Assembly (NCBI GenBank): GCA_014385025.1
Contig: JACRTB010000020.1
Location: forward strand, 1-51,236
DNA length: 51,236 nt
Source: Yanshouia hominis
Lineage (GTDB): Bacteria > Bacillota > Clostridia > Oscillospirales > Ruminococcaceae
Reading direction: 5' to 3'
Shown here: piece by piece, positions 33,982 to 43,087 of the stretch
Position numbering within the stretch: the stretch's first letter is position 1
How the letters are laid out: the number at the start of each line of letters is the position of its first letter
Program-made: the position numbers and the translations under genes
The notes under the pieces: generated by a model
The model's input: only the letters and a program-made list of their open reading frames with translations
What the model was told of the DNA's origin: nothing
Database searches by the model: none

Positions 33982-34572
33982 ATGAAAGAATTAGCAATTA
34001 TTCTTCTGGGCGGCATTCTGGTTAATAACTACCCGCTCGCTAAGTTCCTCGGCATATGCCCGTTCTTGGGCGTTTCCAAGAAGCTTGATTCGGCCTCCGG
34101 CATGTCCATTGCGGTTATCTTCGTTATGATGCTGGCCACAGCTGTGACCTGGCCGATTCAGAAGCTGTTGCTTGACCCCAACGGCTTCGGCTATCTGCAA
34201 ACCATCGTGTTCATTCTGGTCATTGCCGCGCTGGTGCAGCTTGTGGAGATCATCCTCAAAAAATATGTCCCGGCTCTGCATGCAAGCCTCGGAATCTATC
34301 TGCCTCTGATTACCACCAACTGTGCTGTTCTGGGCGTAACGGTTCTCAACATCGACGAGGGCTACGGCTTCGTCGAATCGATTGTCAATGCCTTTGGATG
34401 CGGCATGGGCTTCTTCCTGGCGATGGTGCTGTTCTGCGGCGTCCGTTCGCGCATTGAGGATTGCAACCCGCCCAAGTCGTTTGAAGGACTGCCCATCACT
34501 TTGGTTGCCGCCTCGATCACCTCGGTTTCCTTCATGGGATTTGCCGGTATTATCGAGAATCTCTTCAAATGA
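33982..34572 (+). CDS. rnfA: Electron transport complex subunit RnfA
   Basis: A 196-residue membrane subunit with six helices, the inverted-topology partner of RnfE. It has NNYPLAKFLGICPFLGVSKK and IYLPLITTNCAVLGVTVLN, each with one of the Cys residues that ligate the [2Fe-2S] centre between RnfA and RnfE. It follows rnfE by three bases. Confidence 0.96.
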   Translation: MKELAIILLGGILVNNYPLAKFLGICPFLGVSKKLDSASGMSIAVIFVMMLATAVTWPIQKLLLDPNGFGYLQTIVFILVIAALVQLVEIILKKYVPALHASLGIYLPLITTNCAVLGVTVLNIDEGYGFVESIVNAFGCGMGFFLAMVLFCGVRSRIEDCNPPKSFEGLPITLVAASITSVSFMGFAGIIENLFK

Positions 34573-34593
34573 GAATAGAATGGAGATGAAACT

Positions 34594-35385
34594 ATGAGTC
34601 CAATCGTATTGGCGGTGGGGCTTGTCACCGTGATCGGACTGATCTGTGCGGTCGGTCTTTCCATCGCCTCCAAGGTAATGGCTGTTCCGGTGGATGAGCG
34701 TTTCGGCCCTGTTCGTGAATGTCTGCCCGGCGCCAACTGCGGCGCCTGCGGCTACGCCGGCTGTGACGCCTATGCACAGGCGCTGATTTCCGGAGAAGGC
34801 GTGAAGACAAACCTCTGCGTGCCCGGCGGTGCCGCCGCCGCGCAGGGCATCAGCGCGGCGCTTGGCGTTGCCGCTGAGGAAGTCATCCCGATGATGGCCT
34901 ATGTCCGCTGCAACGGAACCTGCGAGAACACCTCGGTGAAGCAGGAATATAAGAGCGCAAAGGGCTGTGCTGCCGCCAAGCTGTTTTACGGCGGAGACGG
35001 CGCCTGCACCTATGGCTGTCTCGGCTTTGGCGATTGTGCCGCTGTCTGCCCGAAGGAAGCCATTGATCTGGTCAACGGCGTTGCCAAGGTTGATCCTGAT
35101 CTCTGCATCGGATGCGCCATGTGCTCGAAAGTCTGCCCGAACCATATTATCGATATGATTCCCGCTGCCTCGAAGGTGGTCGTCACCTGCAGCTCGAAGG
35201 CGAAGGGCCCTGTTGCCATGAAGGCATGCAAGGCCAGCTGCATCGGCTGCAAGAAGTGTGAGAAAACCTGTCCGAACGGCGCGATTACCGTGACCGACAA
35301 TCTCGCATACATCGATCAGTCCAAGTGCACCGCCTGCGGCCTCTGTGCTGAGGCCTGTCCCAAAAAGTGCATTACCGTCCGCTGA
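34594..35385 (+). CDS. rnfB: Electron transport complex subunit RnfB
   Basis: A 263-residue iron-sulfur subunit that accepts electrons from ferredoxin. An N-terminal membrane anchor (about 3-27) is followed by the four-cysteine domain CLPGANCGACGYAGC (from Cys43) with Cys75. Ferredoxin-like repeats follow, with CIGCAMCSKVCP, CIGCKKCEKTCP and CTACGLCAEACP, so several [4Fe-4S] clusters are expected. It is the last gene of the operon and is followed by a terminator. The ribosome site GGAGATGAA is five bases upstream. Confidence 0.96.
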   Translation: MSPIVLAVGLVTVIGLICAVGLSIASKVMAVPVDERFGPVRECLPGANCGACGYAGCDAYAQALISGEGVKTNLCVPGGAAAAQGISAALGVAAEEVIPMMAYVRCNGTCENTSVKQEYKSAKGCAAAKLFYGGDGACTYGCLGFGDCAAVCPKEAIDLVNGVAKVDPDLCIGCAMCSKVCPNHIIDMIPAASKVVVTCSSKAKGPVAMKACKASCIGCKKCEKTCPNGAITVTDNLAYIDQSKCTACGLCAEACPKKCITVR

Positions 35386-35397
35386 TCTTGTCAAATC

Positions 35398-35437
35398 AAA
35401 CAGGACCCCGTGCAAACCTTTGCGCGGGGTCCTGTTT
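35398..35437 (+). terminator. Terminator of the rnf operon
   Basis: Arms AAACAGGACCCCG and CGGGGTCCTGTTT enclose a further GCAAA/TTTGC stem. Confidence 0.85.
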
Positions 35438-35442
35438 CTGCG

Positions 35443-35471
35443 TGGACAAAGAAACAAAGACGTGGTATGAT
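35443..35471 (+). promoter_or_regulatory. Promoter for the dehydrogenase-ridA-PLP operon
   Basis: TGGACA at 35443-35448, a 17-base spacer and TATGAT at 35466-35471, a few bases after the rnf terminator. Confidence 0.6.
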
Positions 35472-35523
35472 GTTTTTGTTACAGAAAACCCGGCGGACGC
35501 CGGGCGAGAAAGGAAAAGACCGC

Positions 35524-36477
35524 ATGAAAATTGTGATACTGGATGGACACACTGAAAATCCCGGCGATTTGAGCTGGGCGGACTTCGAGACGTTGGGAGA
35601 GCTTTCCGTATACGACCGCACCCGGCCGGAACAGACGGCAGAACGGATTGGGGATGCCGAAATTGTTATCACCAACAAAACGGTGATCGATGAAAGGATT
35701 CTCACTGCCTGCCCGTCCATCCGCTACATCGGGGTGCTTGCCACCGGCTACAACGTCGTGGATACCGCAGCGGCGGCCAAACGGGGTATCCCGGTTTGCA
35801 ACATCCCCACCTATGGAACCGATGCGGTCGCACAGTATGTTTTTGCGCTGCTGCTGGAATGCTGCCATCATGTCGGCCACCATGCCGGTACGGTGAGGCA
35901 GGGGCGCTGGTGCAGCAGTCTTGATTTCTGCTACTGGGATTATCCGCTGATGGAGCTCAAGGGGAAGACGATGGGCTTCATCGGCTTCGGCCGAATCGGC
36001 CAGAGGGCGGCTGAGATCGCCCGCGCATTCGGAATGCGGACCGTTGCCTACAACCGGTCCCAAAGCGAACGCGGGGCGCAGCTCGCCGAATATCTGCCTC
36101 TGGAAGAGCTGCTGACCGTTTCGGATGTCATCAGTCTGCACTGCCCTCTTTTCCCTGAAACGAAGGGGATGATCAACCGGAAGAGCCTCGCGCTCTGCCG
36201 GGATGGGGTAATTCTCATCAACACCGCCCGCGGTCCGCTGGTGCAGGAGGAGGATCTTGCCGAAGCGCTCGAGTCCGGGAAGGTCGGATTCTATGCGGCT
36301 GATGTCGCATCGGTGGAACCGATCCCGGCGGACAGCCCGCTCCTGACCGCAAAGAACTGTTTGATTACACCGCATATCGCGTGGGCTCCCCGCGAAAGTC
36401 GGGAACGCCTGATGAAGATCGCCGTGGAAAACCTGCGCGCCTTCCTGAACGGAAAGCCGCAGAATCAGGTGAACTGA
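35524..36477 (+). CDS. D-2-hydroxyacid dehydrogenase (glycerate dehydrogenase-like), copy 3
   Basis: A 317-residue enzyme with GFGRIG at 154-159 and intact triad Arg236 (NTARGP), Glu265 (SVEP) and His284 (TPHIAW). The residue after the second beta strand is Asn in AYNRS instead of the usual Asp, a change often seen in glycerate/hydroxypyruvate reductases and compatible with NADPH use. The start at 35524 has GAAAGGAAAAG upstream. It is followed at ten bases by ridA and then a PLP enzyme, an association that suggests handling of 2-oxo or enamine products of amino-acid breakdown (inference). Confidence 0.92.
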   Translation: MKIVILDGHTENPGDLSWADFETLGELSVYDRTRPEQTAERIGDAEIVITNKTVIDERILTACPSIRYIGVLATGYNVVDTAAAAKRGIPVCNIPTYGTDAVAQYVFALLLECCHHVGHHAGTVRQGRWCSSLDFCYWDYPLMELKGKTMGFIGFGRIGQRAAEIARAFGMRTVAYNRSQSERGAQLAEYLPLEELLTVSDVISLHCPLFPETKGMINRKSLALCRDGVILINTARGPLVQEEDLAEALESGKVGFYAADVASVEPIPADSPLLTAKNCLITPHIAWAPRESRERLMKIAVENLRAFLNGKPQNQVN

Positions 36478-36487
36478 GGGAAATCAT

Positions 36488-36877
36488 ATGAAGCCGATTA
36501 TGACGCATGGCGCCGAAAAGAAAAAAGCGCACTATGTGCCCGGAATGCTCCACAATGGACTGCTCTATATTTCCGGGCAGCTCTCGATCGATCCCGCTAC
36601 CGGAAGGCCCAAAGAGGGAGGGGTTGCCGCACAGGCTCGGCAGGCGCTTGAAAATGTGGATGAAGTGCTCCGCGAGGCCGGAATCGACCGGACCCATTTG
36701 GTGCAGTGCCGGGTTTATACCCCCGACGTGGCCTATTGGGATGAAATCGACCGGGTGTACGCGGCGTTTTTGGGGGATCACAAACCCGCCCGCGTGGTGG
36801 TGCCCTGCGGGCCTCTGCATTACGGCTGCCTTGTCGAGATTGAGGCGGTTGCGGCGATGAAAAAGGAGGATGCGTGA
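36488..36877 (+). CDS. ridA: RidA family enamine/imine deaminase
   Basis: A 129-residue YjgF/YER057c/UK114 protein. Members hydrolyse reactive enamines and imines released by PLP-dependent dehydratases. LLYISGQLSIDPATG and the late PARVVVP with Arg102, the residue that binds the substrate carboxylate, are present, and LVEIEAVA carries Glu119. It lies directly before a threonine-synthase-like PLP enzyme whose start overlaps its stop by one base, so the two are almost surely functionally paired. Confidence 0.92.
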   Translation: MKPIMTHGAEKKKAHYVPGMLHNGLLYISGQLSIDPATGRPKEGGVAAQARQALENVDEVLREAGIDRTHLVQCRVYTPDVAYWDEIDRVYAAFLGDHKPARVVVPCGPLHYGCLVEIEAVAAMKKEDA

Positions 36878-37962
36878 TGGCACAGTTTGTTTGCAGCCGC
36901 TGCGGAAAAACCGCGCCGCTCACGACCCGTGCCTCTCACTGTGCGTGCGGGGGGCTGTTTTCACTCGATTTTACTCCGCCGCCCTTTTCTCTGGAGCTTG
37001 TCGATCGAAGCGAGTGGAGCATCTTTCGCTACCGCAAATTTATGCCGCTGGCGAATGACCTTTGGCGGGGGATTACCCTCGGAGAGGGGATGACTGCCAC
37101 ACTGCCGCTCGACGAAAAGCTCTGGGTCAAGCTTGACTACGCAATGCCGACCCTCTCCTTTAAGGATCGGGGGGCGGCGGTGCTGGTCTGGCTTTGCAGA
37201 ACAATCGGCGTCGATCGGGTGGTGCAGGATTCCAGCGGAAACGCCGGGAATTCGGTGGCGGCCTATTGTGCCCGGGCCGGGATCGGCTGCGAAATTTTTG
37301 TCCCCAAGGGGACCTCACCGAAAAAGATCGCAATGATTGAGTCCCATGGCGCGAAGGCCAACGTCTTCGATGGCACCCGCGACGAAACGGCCGACGCCTG
37401 CCGCGCGAAAGTCCGGGAGGAGGGGCTCTACTATGCCAACCATGTCTACAATCCCTTCTTCTATCAGGGCACCAAGACCTATCTCTATGAGGTCTATGAG
37501 CAGCTCGGCCGGATTCCTGACAACCTGTTCATCCCGGTCGGAAACGGGACCCTCCAGATCGGCTGTGAGCTGGCTCTTCGGGAGCTGAAGGAAGCGGGCT
37601 GCATCGACCGGTTTCCGCATCTTTTTTTGGTGCAGAGCGAGCGGTGTGCGCCGCTCTTTGGCGCCGGGAAGATGCCGCGCCGCATTACTCCCGAGCCGAC
37701 CCTCGCGGAGGGAATCGCCATCGGAAAGCCGATGCGCGGGGAAGAAATCCTCAACAGCGGCTATCCCGGGGAGCGCACGGTGATTCTCATTCCGGAGCAG
37801 GGGATTCTTCCCGCGCGGGAAGCGTTGGCGAAAAAGGGCTTTTTTGTGGAACACACCACCGCCGCGGTCTACGCGGGGTACCTTGCGTATTGCAAAAATC
37901 ATCCCATTAAGGGAGATGCGCTGCTGTCCCTCTGCGGCGCAGGGCTGAAAAGCGAGCATTGA
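36877..37962 (+). CDS. Threonine synthase-like PLP enzyme with N-terminal zinc ribbon
   Basis: A 361-residue fold-type II PLP protein. The N terminus has a zinc-ribbon-like set (Cys6, Cys9, Cys22, Cys24). The PLP lysine is Lys96 in LSFKDRGA, and SSGNAGNSVAA and a glycine-rich VGNGTLQIG bind substrate and phosphate. Relatives include threonine synthase, cysteate synthase and diaminopropionate-type lyases. With RidA and a D-2-hydroxyacid dehydrogenase next to it, a dehydratase or lyase that forms an enamine and then an oxo acid is more likely than threonine synthesis (inference). ATG 36877 is preferred over GTG 36874; AAAAGGAGGA is upstream. Confidence 0.87.
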   Translation: MAQFVCSRCGKTAPLTTRASHCACGGLFSLDFTPPPFSLELVDRSEWSIFRYRKFMPLANDLWRGITLGEGMTATLPLDEKLWVKLDYAMPTLSFKDRGAAVLVWLCRTIGVDRVVQDSSGNAGNSVAAYCARAGIGCEIFVPKGTSPKKIAMIESHGAKANVFDGTRDETADACRAKVREEGLYYANHVYNPFFYQGTKTYLYEVYEQLGRIPDNLFIPVGNGTLQIGCELALRELKEAGCIDRFPHLFLVQSERCAPLFGAGKMPRRITPEPTLAEGIAIGKPMRGEEILNSGYPGERTVILIPEQGILPAREALAKKGFFVEHTTAAVYAGYLAYCKNHPIKGDALLSLCGAGLKSEH

Positions 37963-37995
37963 GTCAGGGCCACCCCGAAAAGGGGTGGCCCTGAC
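37963..37995 (+). terminator. Hairpin after the PLP enzyme gene
   Basis: Fourteen-base perfect arms GTCAGGGCCACCCC and GGGGTGGCCCTGAC with a 5-base loop, directly after the stop codon. The T tract is weak. Confidence 0.7.
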
Positions 37996-38074
37996 TGCAT
38001 ACTTTCCGTTTGTTTCAATGATGACCGCGCAAAGCCAATCATCCCGAAGAATCGGGAGTTTCCGCCCATGCAGT

Positions 38075-38407
38075 TTATCCCTTCAAATTTTTCAGAGCAT
38101 CGGGATTATTTGAAATAACCGTTCCAACAGTCTGGCATCCTTTCAGATCCGGACAGTCTCCGCATGTAGTTACACCTTTTTTTAACGCGCACTGACGAAT
38201 GCCGCAAAGGCTGTCGCAATATACGGTTTTAATCCCATCAGCACGACAACCTTCACAGTTAATATGCTCAGGCCGAATGGGCGCATTATTCAACTCAGCC
38301 CAGAGTTTTGCGGTTTTCTCACGCAGCGCCTGGTCATCATTGATTGTTGCAAGGTATGCATCGCATTTTTCACAGTCCAGCCCACAGTATGCAATCATAT
38401 TTCTCAT
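38075..38407 (-). CDS. DUF3795 cysteine-rich protein
   Basis: A 110-residue protein with the DUF3795 pattern: AYCGLDCEKCDAYLAT at the N terminus, then NCEGCRADG, a CDSLCGIRQCA cluster, and CGDCPDLKGC. Eleven cysteines in this arrangement suggest metal or Fe-S binding. No function is established for the family. GGAGG lies 11-15 bases ahead of the start. It is a single gene with its own promoter. Confidence 0.9.
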   Translation of the reverse strand: MRNMIAYCGLDCEKCDAYLATINDDQALREKTAKLWAELNNAPIRPEHINCEGCRADGIKTVYCDSLCGIRQCALKKGVTTCGDCPDLKGCQTVGTVISNNPDALKNLKG

Positions 38408-38467
38408 AGTTATATGCCTCCACAGCTTCTAATCTGTCGTGCGGATACCCGATCATCTGTTTTCATG

Positions 38468-38496
38468 ATTATAGCACGCTCCGCCGCGCCGGGCAA
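38468..38496 (-). promoter_or_regulatory. Promoter for the DUF3795 gene
   Basis: On the minus strand TTGCCC (38491-38496), a 17-base spacer and consensus TATAAT (38468-38473). Confidence 0.6.
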
Positions 38497-38594
38497 CAGC
38501 TTCCGCCAGGGTCACAAGGTGCGGCGGGGCCCCATTCGCCGGACATTCACCCCAGCAACGCCGTCTATCTTCGCACGGGCAGGCGCATAGGAAA

Positions 38595-38630
38595 GAAAGC
38601 GGCAGAAAACTAAAATTTTCTGCCGCTTTC
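38595..38630. terminator. Terminator downstream of the coiled-coil protein gene
   Basis: GAAAGCGGCAGAAAA and TTTTCTGCCGCTTTC are perfect 15-base arms. A second hairpin (AGCCGCACT/AGTGCGGCT, 38671-38693) lies closer to the gene. The interval 38408-38739 contains no gene. Confidence 0.65.
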
Positions 38631-38739
38631 CAATAAAGTAAAGGCTCCTTATTGAGAGTGGACCTTTCTCAGCCGCACTTTTCGAGTGCGGCTCCGGCTG
38701 ATTTCACTCTATGCTGTGCCTGGGCACACATTCCCGGAA

Positions 38740-40674
38740 TCAGGAGAAAATTCCGCCGATGGTGCCGCCGATTTTTTCAAAAACCTTCCCGATTCGTCCG
38801 AGGGCGCCGATATTTTCTTCCTCGGCCGGTGACTGGAAGGACTGTTCCTCCTCGTCAATCTCAATTTCCTGTGTGCGCAGAATGATTTGCAGACTGCTGG
38901 GCGGGGGATTTTTGGCGGAGGTGAAAGAACGCTTCTCAGCCTTGGTATCAATGTCGAGAAGGGAAAGATCTTCGTCCAAACGCTTCCATTCGTCTCGGAT
39001 AATGCCGGAAATGATGTCCTTTTGTGCCTGTAGATCATCCGTCTTATCCAGCGCGTCCGAAAGGTCGTTGAGCATCTGCGTCATTCCCTTCAGCGTAAGG
39101 CGCGCACCGTCGTTGAGATGGTCTGAGGATTCCTGCAAGGTTTTGTCGAAGGTTTCCAGCGACTGGGTCATCGGTTTGAGAAGGTCGGTCAAGCCAAAGA
39201 TCATGTCGCTTGTCTCGTTGAGGATCACCGAAACATCGTTGGAAAGCTGATAGATGCTGGACTGCATCCCCTGCATTCCGTCAAGCAGCTCCATCGTGGT
39301 GGAAAGGTCTCCCTGAATCGATCCGCTCATTTCGGAGAGCTGCTCCTCCATGGTGGCAAGCAGCTCGCTGACGATTTCCTCGGCCATCTCATCGGGAACC
39401 TGATCGCTGTTAATTGCCCGCCTGGCCTCGCGGAAAGCCTCAAAGGTACCGGAGTCAATGCCGCCCGAAACGCCGATCTTTTCGAGCTCCTCCATAATTT
39501 TGTTGATCTCTTGGAGCTTCTCGCCAATCTGTCCGACCAGCTTCTGCTGCTTTTCGCGGTCGTGGGCTTTTTCGAGGTCATCCATCAGATCATAGAGCTC
39601 GACGGTCGCGTCCTGAAGCTCTTCGACCCCCGCGCCCATTCCGCCGAGGGCATCGACCATTTTCCCGAAGCTGTCGCCGAGACGGTCGATCGTCTGGTCC
39701 ATCCGGGAGTCATCCAGCTCGTCTCCGAGATGCCAAGTAACCCGGCGGAACCGGTCAAGCGCGTTGATTAACGTCTTGGTGTCGCTCTTGATGGCATCGC
39801 GGTTGCTGTCGACCGCCTGCCGGGCCTGTTCCAACTCACCCAGTCCTTCGACGGTCGTGCCGATGCCGCCCTTCATGCCGCCCATGATGGAGAAAAGATC
39901 GTCAAAAATTGCATCGACGGCATTGCCGGATGCTTCGATGTTAGCCTTATGCTCCTGAATCTCTGCGATATCGTCCAGCTGGGACAGGGTGATCGGCGCC
40001 ATCATCATGAAGATGCCGGGAGATTCAAAGCTGTCGGAACCAAACGAAAAGGTGACGGTTTCTTCCCCACGGGGCAGAATCGGATAGAATGCAGCCTGAT
40101 AGCTGCCGAGAGACTGAAGCTGCGCGCCGGGAACCGAAAAGCTGTAGTTATCCTCGGTGCTGCTCATTGTTCCCAGAATCAGCATAAAATTGTTTTTCAG
40201 GTAGGAAGAGGCGCGCGGGTTTGCGGAAACCGCGACCTCAATATCAATCAGGCCGCTGGCCCCCGCGAGCGATTCCCCGGTGGCGGGTTTGCCGTTGAGA
40301 CGGTAGCTGATGTCGAAGCTCCAGGGCAGGGTGATCGACTGCTCCTCCGGCACCACCTCGTAGTAGAAGCGATTGGGAACCTCCTCGGTGATTTCCCAGT
40401 CAACCATATCGCCGAAGACAACCGGTTCATCGAGGGTGGTCATATTGTTGACCGATTGATATTTTCCGTAATCGGCAAACGTGGTCAGTCCGTTGAGAGA
40501 ACAGGCTTTAACGATGCTCAGATGGTCGATCGAACCGTAGTAATCCAGCGTTACATAGGCCGTTTCATCGGTAGTTACGGAAGGGGCCGCGGCGCAGACC
40601 CCCAGAGCCGCCCCACCAAAGGGCAGGCAAGCGGCAAGCACCAGCGCGAGCATTCTTTTCCAGTTGCATTTCAT
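38740..40674 (-). CDS. Exported coiled-coil protein, partner of the MMPL transporter
   Basis: A 644-residue protein with a signal peptide (first 29 residues, cleavage near VCAAA). An N-terminal beta-rich domain (about 35-235) is followed by a long helical part rich in Gln, Glu, Asp and Leu heptads (about 240-570), with predicted coiled coils, and a charged C terminus. No C-terminal helix is obvious except a Gly/Ile-rich end (KIGGTIGGIFS). Its start overlaps the end of the MMPL gene by four bases. The layout recalls YhgE/Pip-type envelope proteins but I cannot assign the family. It probably forms a periplasm-like extracellular partner of the transporter. Confidence 0.75.
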   Translation of the reverse strand: MKCNWKRMLALVLAACLPFGGAALGVCAAAPSVTTDETAYVTLDYYGSIDHLSIVKACSLNGLTTFADYGKYQSVNNMTTLDEPVVFGDMVDWEITEEVPNRFYYEVVPEEQSITLPWSFDISYRLNGKPATGESLAGASGLIDIEVAVSANPRASSYLKNNFMLILGTMSSTEDNYSFSVPGAQLQSLGSYQAAFYPILPRGEETVTFSFGSDSFESPGIFMMMAPITLSQLDDIAEIQEHKANIEASGNAVDAIFDDLFSIMGGMKGGIGTTVEGLGELEQARQAVDSNRDAIKSDTKTLINALDRFRRVTWHLGDELDDSRMDQTIDRLGDSFGKMVDALGGMGAGVEELQDATVELYDLMDDLEKAHDREKQQKLVGQIGEKLQEINKIMEELEKIGVSGGIDSGTFEAFREARRAINSDQVPDEMAEEIVSELLATMEEQLSEMSGSIQGDLSTTMELLDGMQGMQSSIYQLSNDVSVILNETSDMIFGLTDLLKPMTQSLETFDKTLQESSDHLNDGARLTLKGMTQMLNDLSDALDKTDDLQAQKDIISGIIRDEWKRLDEDLSLLDIDTKAEKRSFTSAKNPPPSSLQIILRTQEIEIDEEEQSFQSPAEEENIGALGRIGKVFEKIGGTIGGIFS

Positions 40675-42902
40675 TTCGATTCCTCCTTGCTCTCCTCGCT
40701 GCCGTCGGCAGAACCGGAGCGGTTTTGCAGAGTTGTGACGAGCTCTCTTTGCCCCGCGTTTTTGTCAGCCACGTCCCGCGCGGGGAGTCTCCCGCCAATC
40801 CGCAGAAGCCTTTCAAAGAAAGCGCGGTCGCGGAAAATCGCCTTATCGAAGATGGTCAGCAGCATCGGCAGCAGGGTCAGCACGAGAATCATGCTGAAGA
40901 CGGCGCCGCGGCCGATCAGACGACCCAGATCAGCCGCCGCGGTAATCGATGTGAGATAGTAAAGTCCGTAGCCGCAGACCGTCAGAATGATGCCGGAGGT
41001 CATAATCGAAAGGGCGCTCTGAGAAATTGCCCGGATTGCCGCCGCCTTTTTGTCGGAGACTGCGGCGCGGCAGTTCATATAGTTGTTGGTCAGCAGGATG
41101 GAATAATCGACCGTCGCGCCGAGCTGCATACTGCTCACCATCAGGTAGCCGAGAAAAATCAGATTGTTTCCATAGACGTAAGGAAGCGCCATATTGAAGA
41201 GAATCGCAACCTCGATCGGCACCATGACAACGATGGTCATCGTGATGGAACGGAAGGAGCAGAGAATCACGAGCGCTACCCCCAGCATCGAGATCAGATT
41301 GACTTCTGTGTAATCGCCGGTGATGGTGCTTTTAATGTCCTGCGCGGCGGGGGTGCTGCCGATGATGTATGTATCCTGAGGATAATACCGGTGCACTGTC
41401 TCACGCACCGTATCGAGGCATTCGAAGGTAAAATCGGTTTCGACCGGGGTGGAAAGAAAGATCAGCATCCGCGCATATTGGCCGGTATGCAGCTGAGTGG
41501 TAAGTCCGGAGGGCAGAAAGCTCTCGGGAATCCCATCCGGGAGAACGGAGGAGAGAGAGGTGACGCTTTTGACAAAGGGCAGGTCCTCCAGCTCATCCGC
41601 GAGGCGCTTTTCGGTGACGCTGCTGGAGTTTGGAAGGATGGCCAGCACCAGATTTTTCTCTCCGAACAGAGCGTCGGTTTCCGCCTTGTCGGCATGAAGC
41701 TGAGTTCCTTCTCCGGCACCTACCGCCGCCCCGCCAAAGACAAAATGGTTCATGTTTTGGGCCACGAAGGCAGGAACGATCAAGATAATGCAGAAGGCGG
41801 CGAAGAAATGGCGGACCTTGAACAATCCTTTAGCGAAACCGTCCAGAGGGGGAATCAGCGGTCGGTGCTGAGAACGCTCCACAAAACGGTGCCAGCGGAT
41901 AATCAGGGCGGGCATCAGGAAAAGCACGGTGACAAGGCTGCAAAGAATTCCTTTGGCAAGGACAAAACCGATATCCCGTCCGATGGTGAACTGCATCAGG
42001 GCGAGGGCGACAAAGCCAACGACAGTGGTGATGGCGCTTGAGACGATGGAGCCGACCGCGAGGTGCAGTGCGTTTTCCATCGCCTCCTCGGTGCCCAGAC
42101 CGCGGGCTTTTTCGGCAGTGAAGGTGTGCAGAAGAAAGATGGAGTAGTCCATCGCCACCGCAAGCTGCAGGACGGCCGCCACGCAGTAGGAAAGAAAGGA
42201 GATCCGGCCAAAGATAATGTTGCTGCCCATATTGATGAGAATGGCGACCCCCATCGTGAGCATAAAGAGAAGCGGCTCAAACCAAGAGGTTGTGGTGGCG
42301 GCCAGAATCAGCAGAATCATCACAATCGAGAAAATCAGAACTCGCCCGATCTCATTGGCAAGGTTTTCCTTGAGCATCTTGCTGTCGAGCGCGGGTCCGG
42401 AATACGCGCCTCGGTCTCCGACCAGTGCGCGGATTTTTTCAATGGCCGCGTCGGTGCGCAGGGAGGAATCGCCCTCGACGAATTGGATATCCATCACGGC
42501 GTATCCGTCCTTATAATAATCGTCAAGGTCCTGCGCTTCCAGAAAGTCGTTCGAGACATAAATTTCCCCGGCGGTATCCGCCCAGGAAACGGTATCGACT
42601 CCGTCGATCTGTTCGATCCTGTTTTTGTAGATTTTAGCCTCGTAGACCGAAACGTCCCGAATCAGTACCCGGGCGGTACCGGGATAGCCGAATTCCCTTT
42701 CCATCAGATCAATGCCCTGTTTGGTTTCGGTTGAGACAGGCAGATATTCAGTCAGGTCATAGTTAATCTCCACCATCGGCAGACAGAACAGGGAAAAAAC
42801 AATGAGAAGAATAAAAAATTTCTCGATTCTGGTGCGGCGGTAGACAACTGTCTCAATGATTCGGTCAGTGAGGGTCTTTTCCTTGTGGTTCTTCACAGAC
42901 AT
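40671..42902 (-). CDS. MMPL/RND-family transporter
   Basis: A 743-residue membrane protein with the RND/MMPL plan: one N-terminal helix, an extracellular loop domain (about 55-205), five helices, a second loop, and six more helices. The first transmembrane block contains AAVLQLAVAMDYSIFLLHTF and the second SMQLGATVDYSILLTNNY; each has the Asp-Tyr pair typical of MMPL proton relay. Gram-positive members export lipids or amphipathic drugs. It is transcribed divergently from a TetR regulator and co-transcribed with the coiled-coil protein, so drug or lipid export under TetR control is likely. Substrate unknown. Confidence 0.9.
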   Translation of the reverse strand: MSVKNHKEKTLTDRIIETVVYRRTRIEKFFILLIVFSLFCLPMVEINYDLTEYLPVSTETKQGIDLMEREFGYPGTARVLIRDVSVYEAKIYKNRIEQIDGVDTVSWADTAGEIYVSNDFLEAQDLDDYYKDGYAVMDIQFVEGDSSLRTDAAIEKIRALVGDRGAYSGPALDSKMLKENLANEIGRVLIFSIVMILLILAATTTSWFEPLLFMLTMGVAILINMGSNIIFGRISFLSYCVAAVLQLAVAMDYSIFLLHTFTAEKARGLGTEEAMENALHLAVGSIVSSAITTVVGFVALALMQFTIGRDIGFVLAKGILCSLVTVLFLMPALIIRWHRFVERSQHRPLIPPLDGFAKGLFKVRHFFAAFCIILIVPAFVAQNMNHFVFGGAAVGAGEGTQLHADKAETDALFGEKNLVLAILPNSSSVTEKRLADELEDLPFVKSVTSLSSVLPDGIPESFLPSGLTTQLHTGQYARMLIFLSTPVETDFTFECLDTVRETVHRYYPQDTYIIGSTPAAQDIKSTITGDYTEVNLISMLGVALVILCSFRSITMTIVVMVPIEVAILFNMALPYVYGNNLIFLGYLMVSSMQLGATVDYSILLTNNYMNCRAAVSDKKAAAIRAISQSALSIMTSGIILTVCGYGLYYLTSITAAADLGRLIGRGAVFSMILVLTLLPMLLTIFDKAIFRDRAFFERLLRIGGRLPARDVADKNAGQRELVTTLQNRSGSADGSEESKEESK

Positions 42903-42968
42903 CCCTCCGGATTCCCATCTAATTTTACTGAAATATAGTGGACGATAATGTGCTTATTGGTTTTTATG

Positions 42969-43001
42969 TTGACTTTAGGGACAAATGTATATTATAATAC
43001 A
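42969..43001. promoter_or_regulatory. Divergent tetR/MMPL control region with operator
   Basis: On the plus strand TTGACT (42969-42974), an 18-base spacer and TATAAT (42993-42998) form the tetR promoter. The imperfect palindrome TGTAT-N6-ATACA (42986-43001) covers the -10 box and also lies within the minus-strand promoter region. It is the best candidate for the TetR operator. Confidence 0.5.
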
Positions 43002-43087
43002 ATCGTACCGATTTCAATGGCCTGATTTGGGATGAGTGTACCGTTTATGGACACATAAGGCGCATTTGAGGAAAAAAGGTGAAAAAG

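Noticed and set aside
33991-35457. 488-codon minus-strand open frame
   Set aside because: Shadow of rnfA and rnfB plus their terminator.
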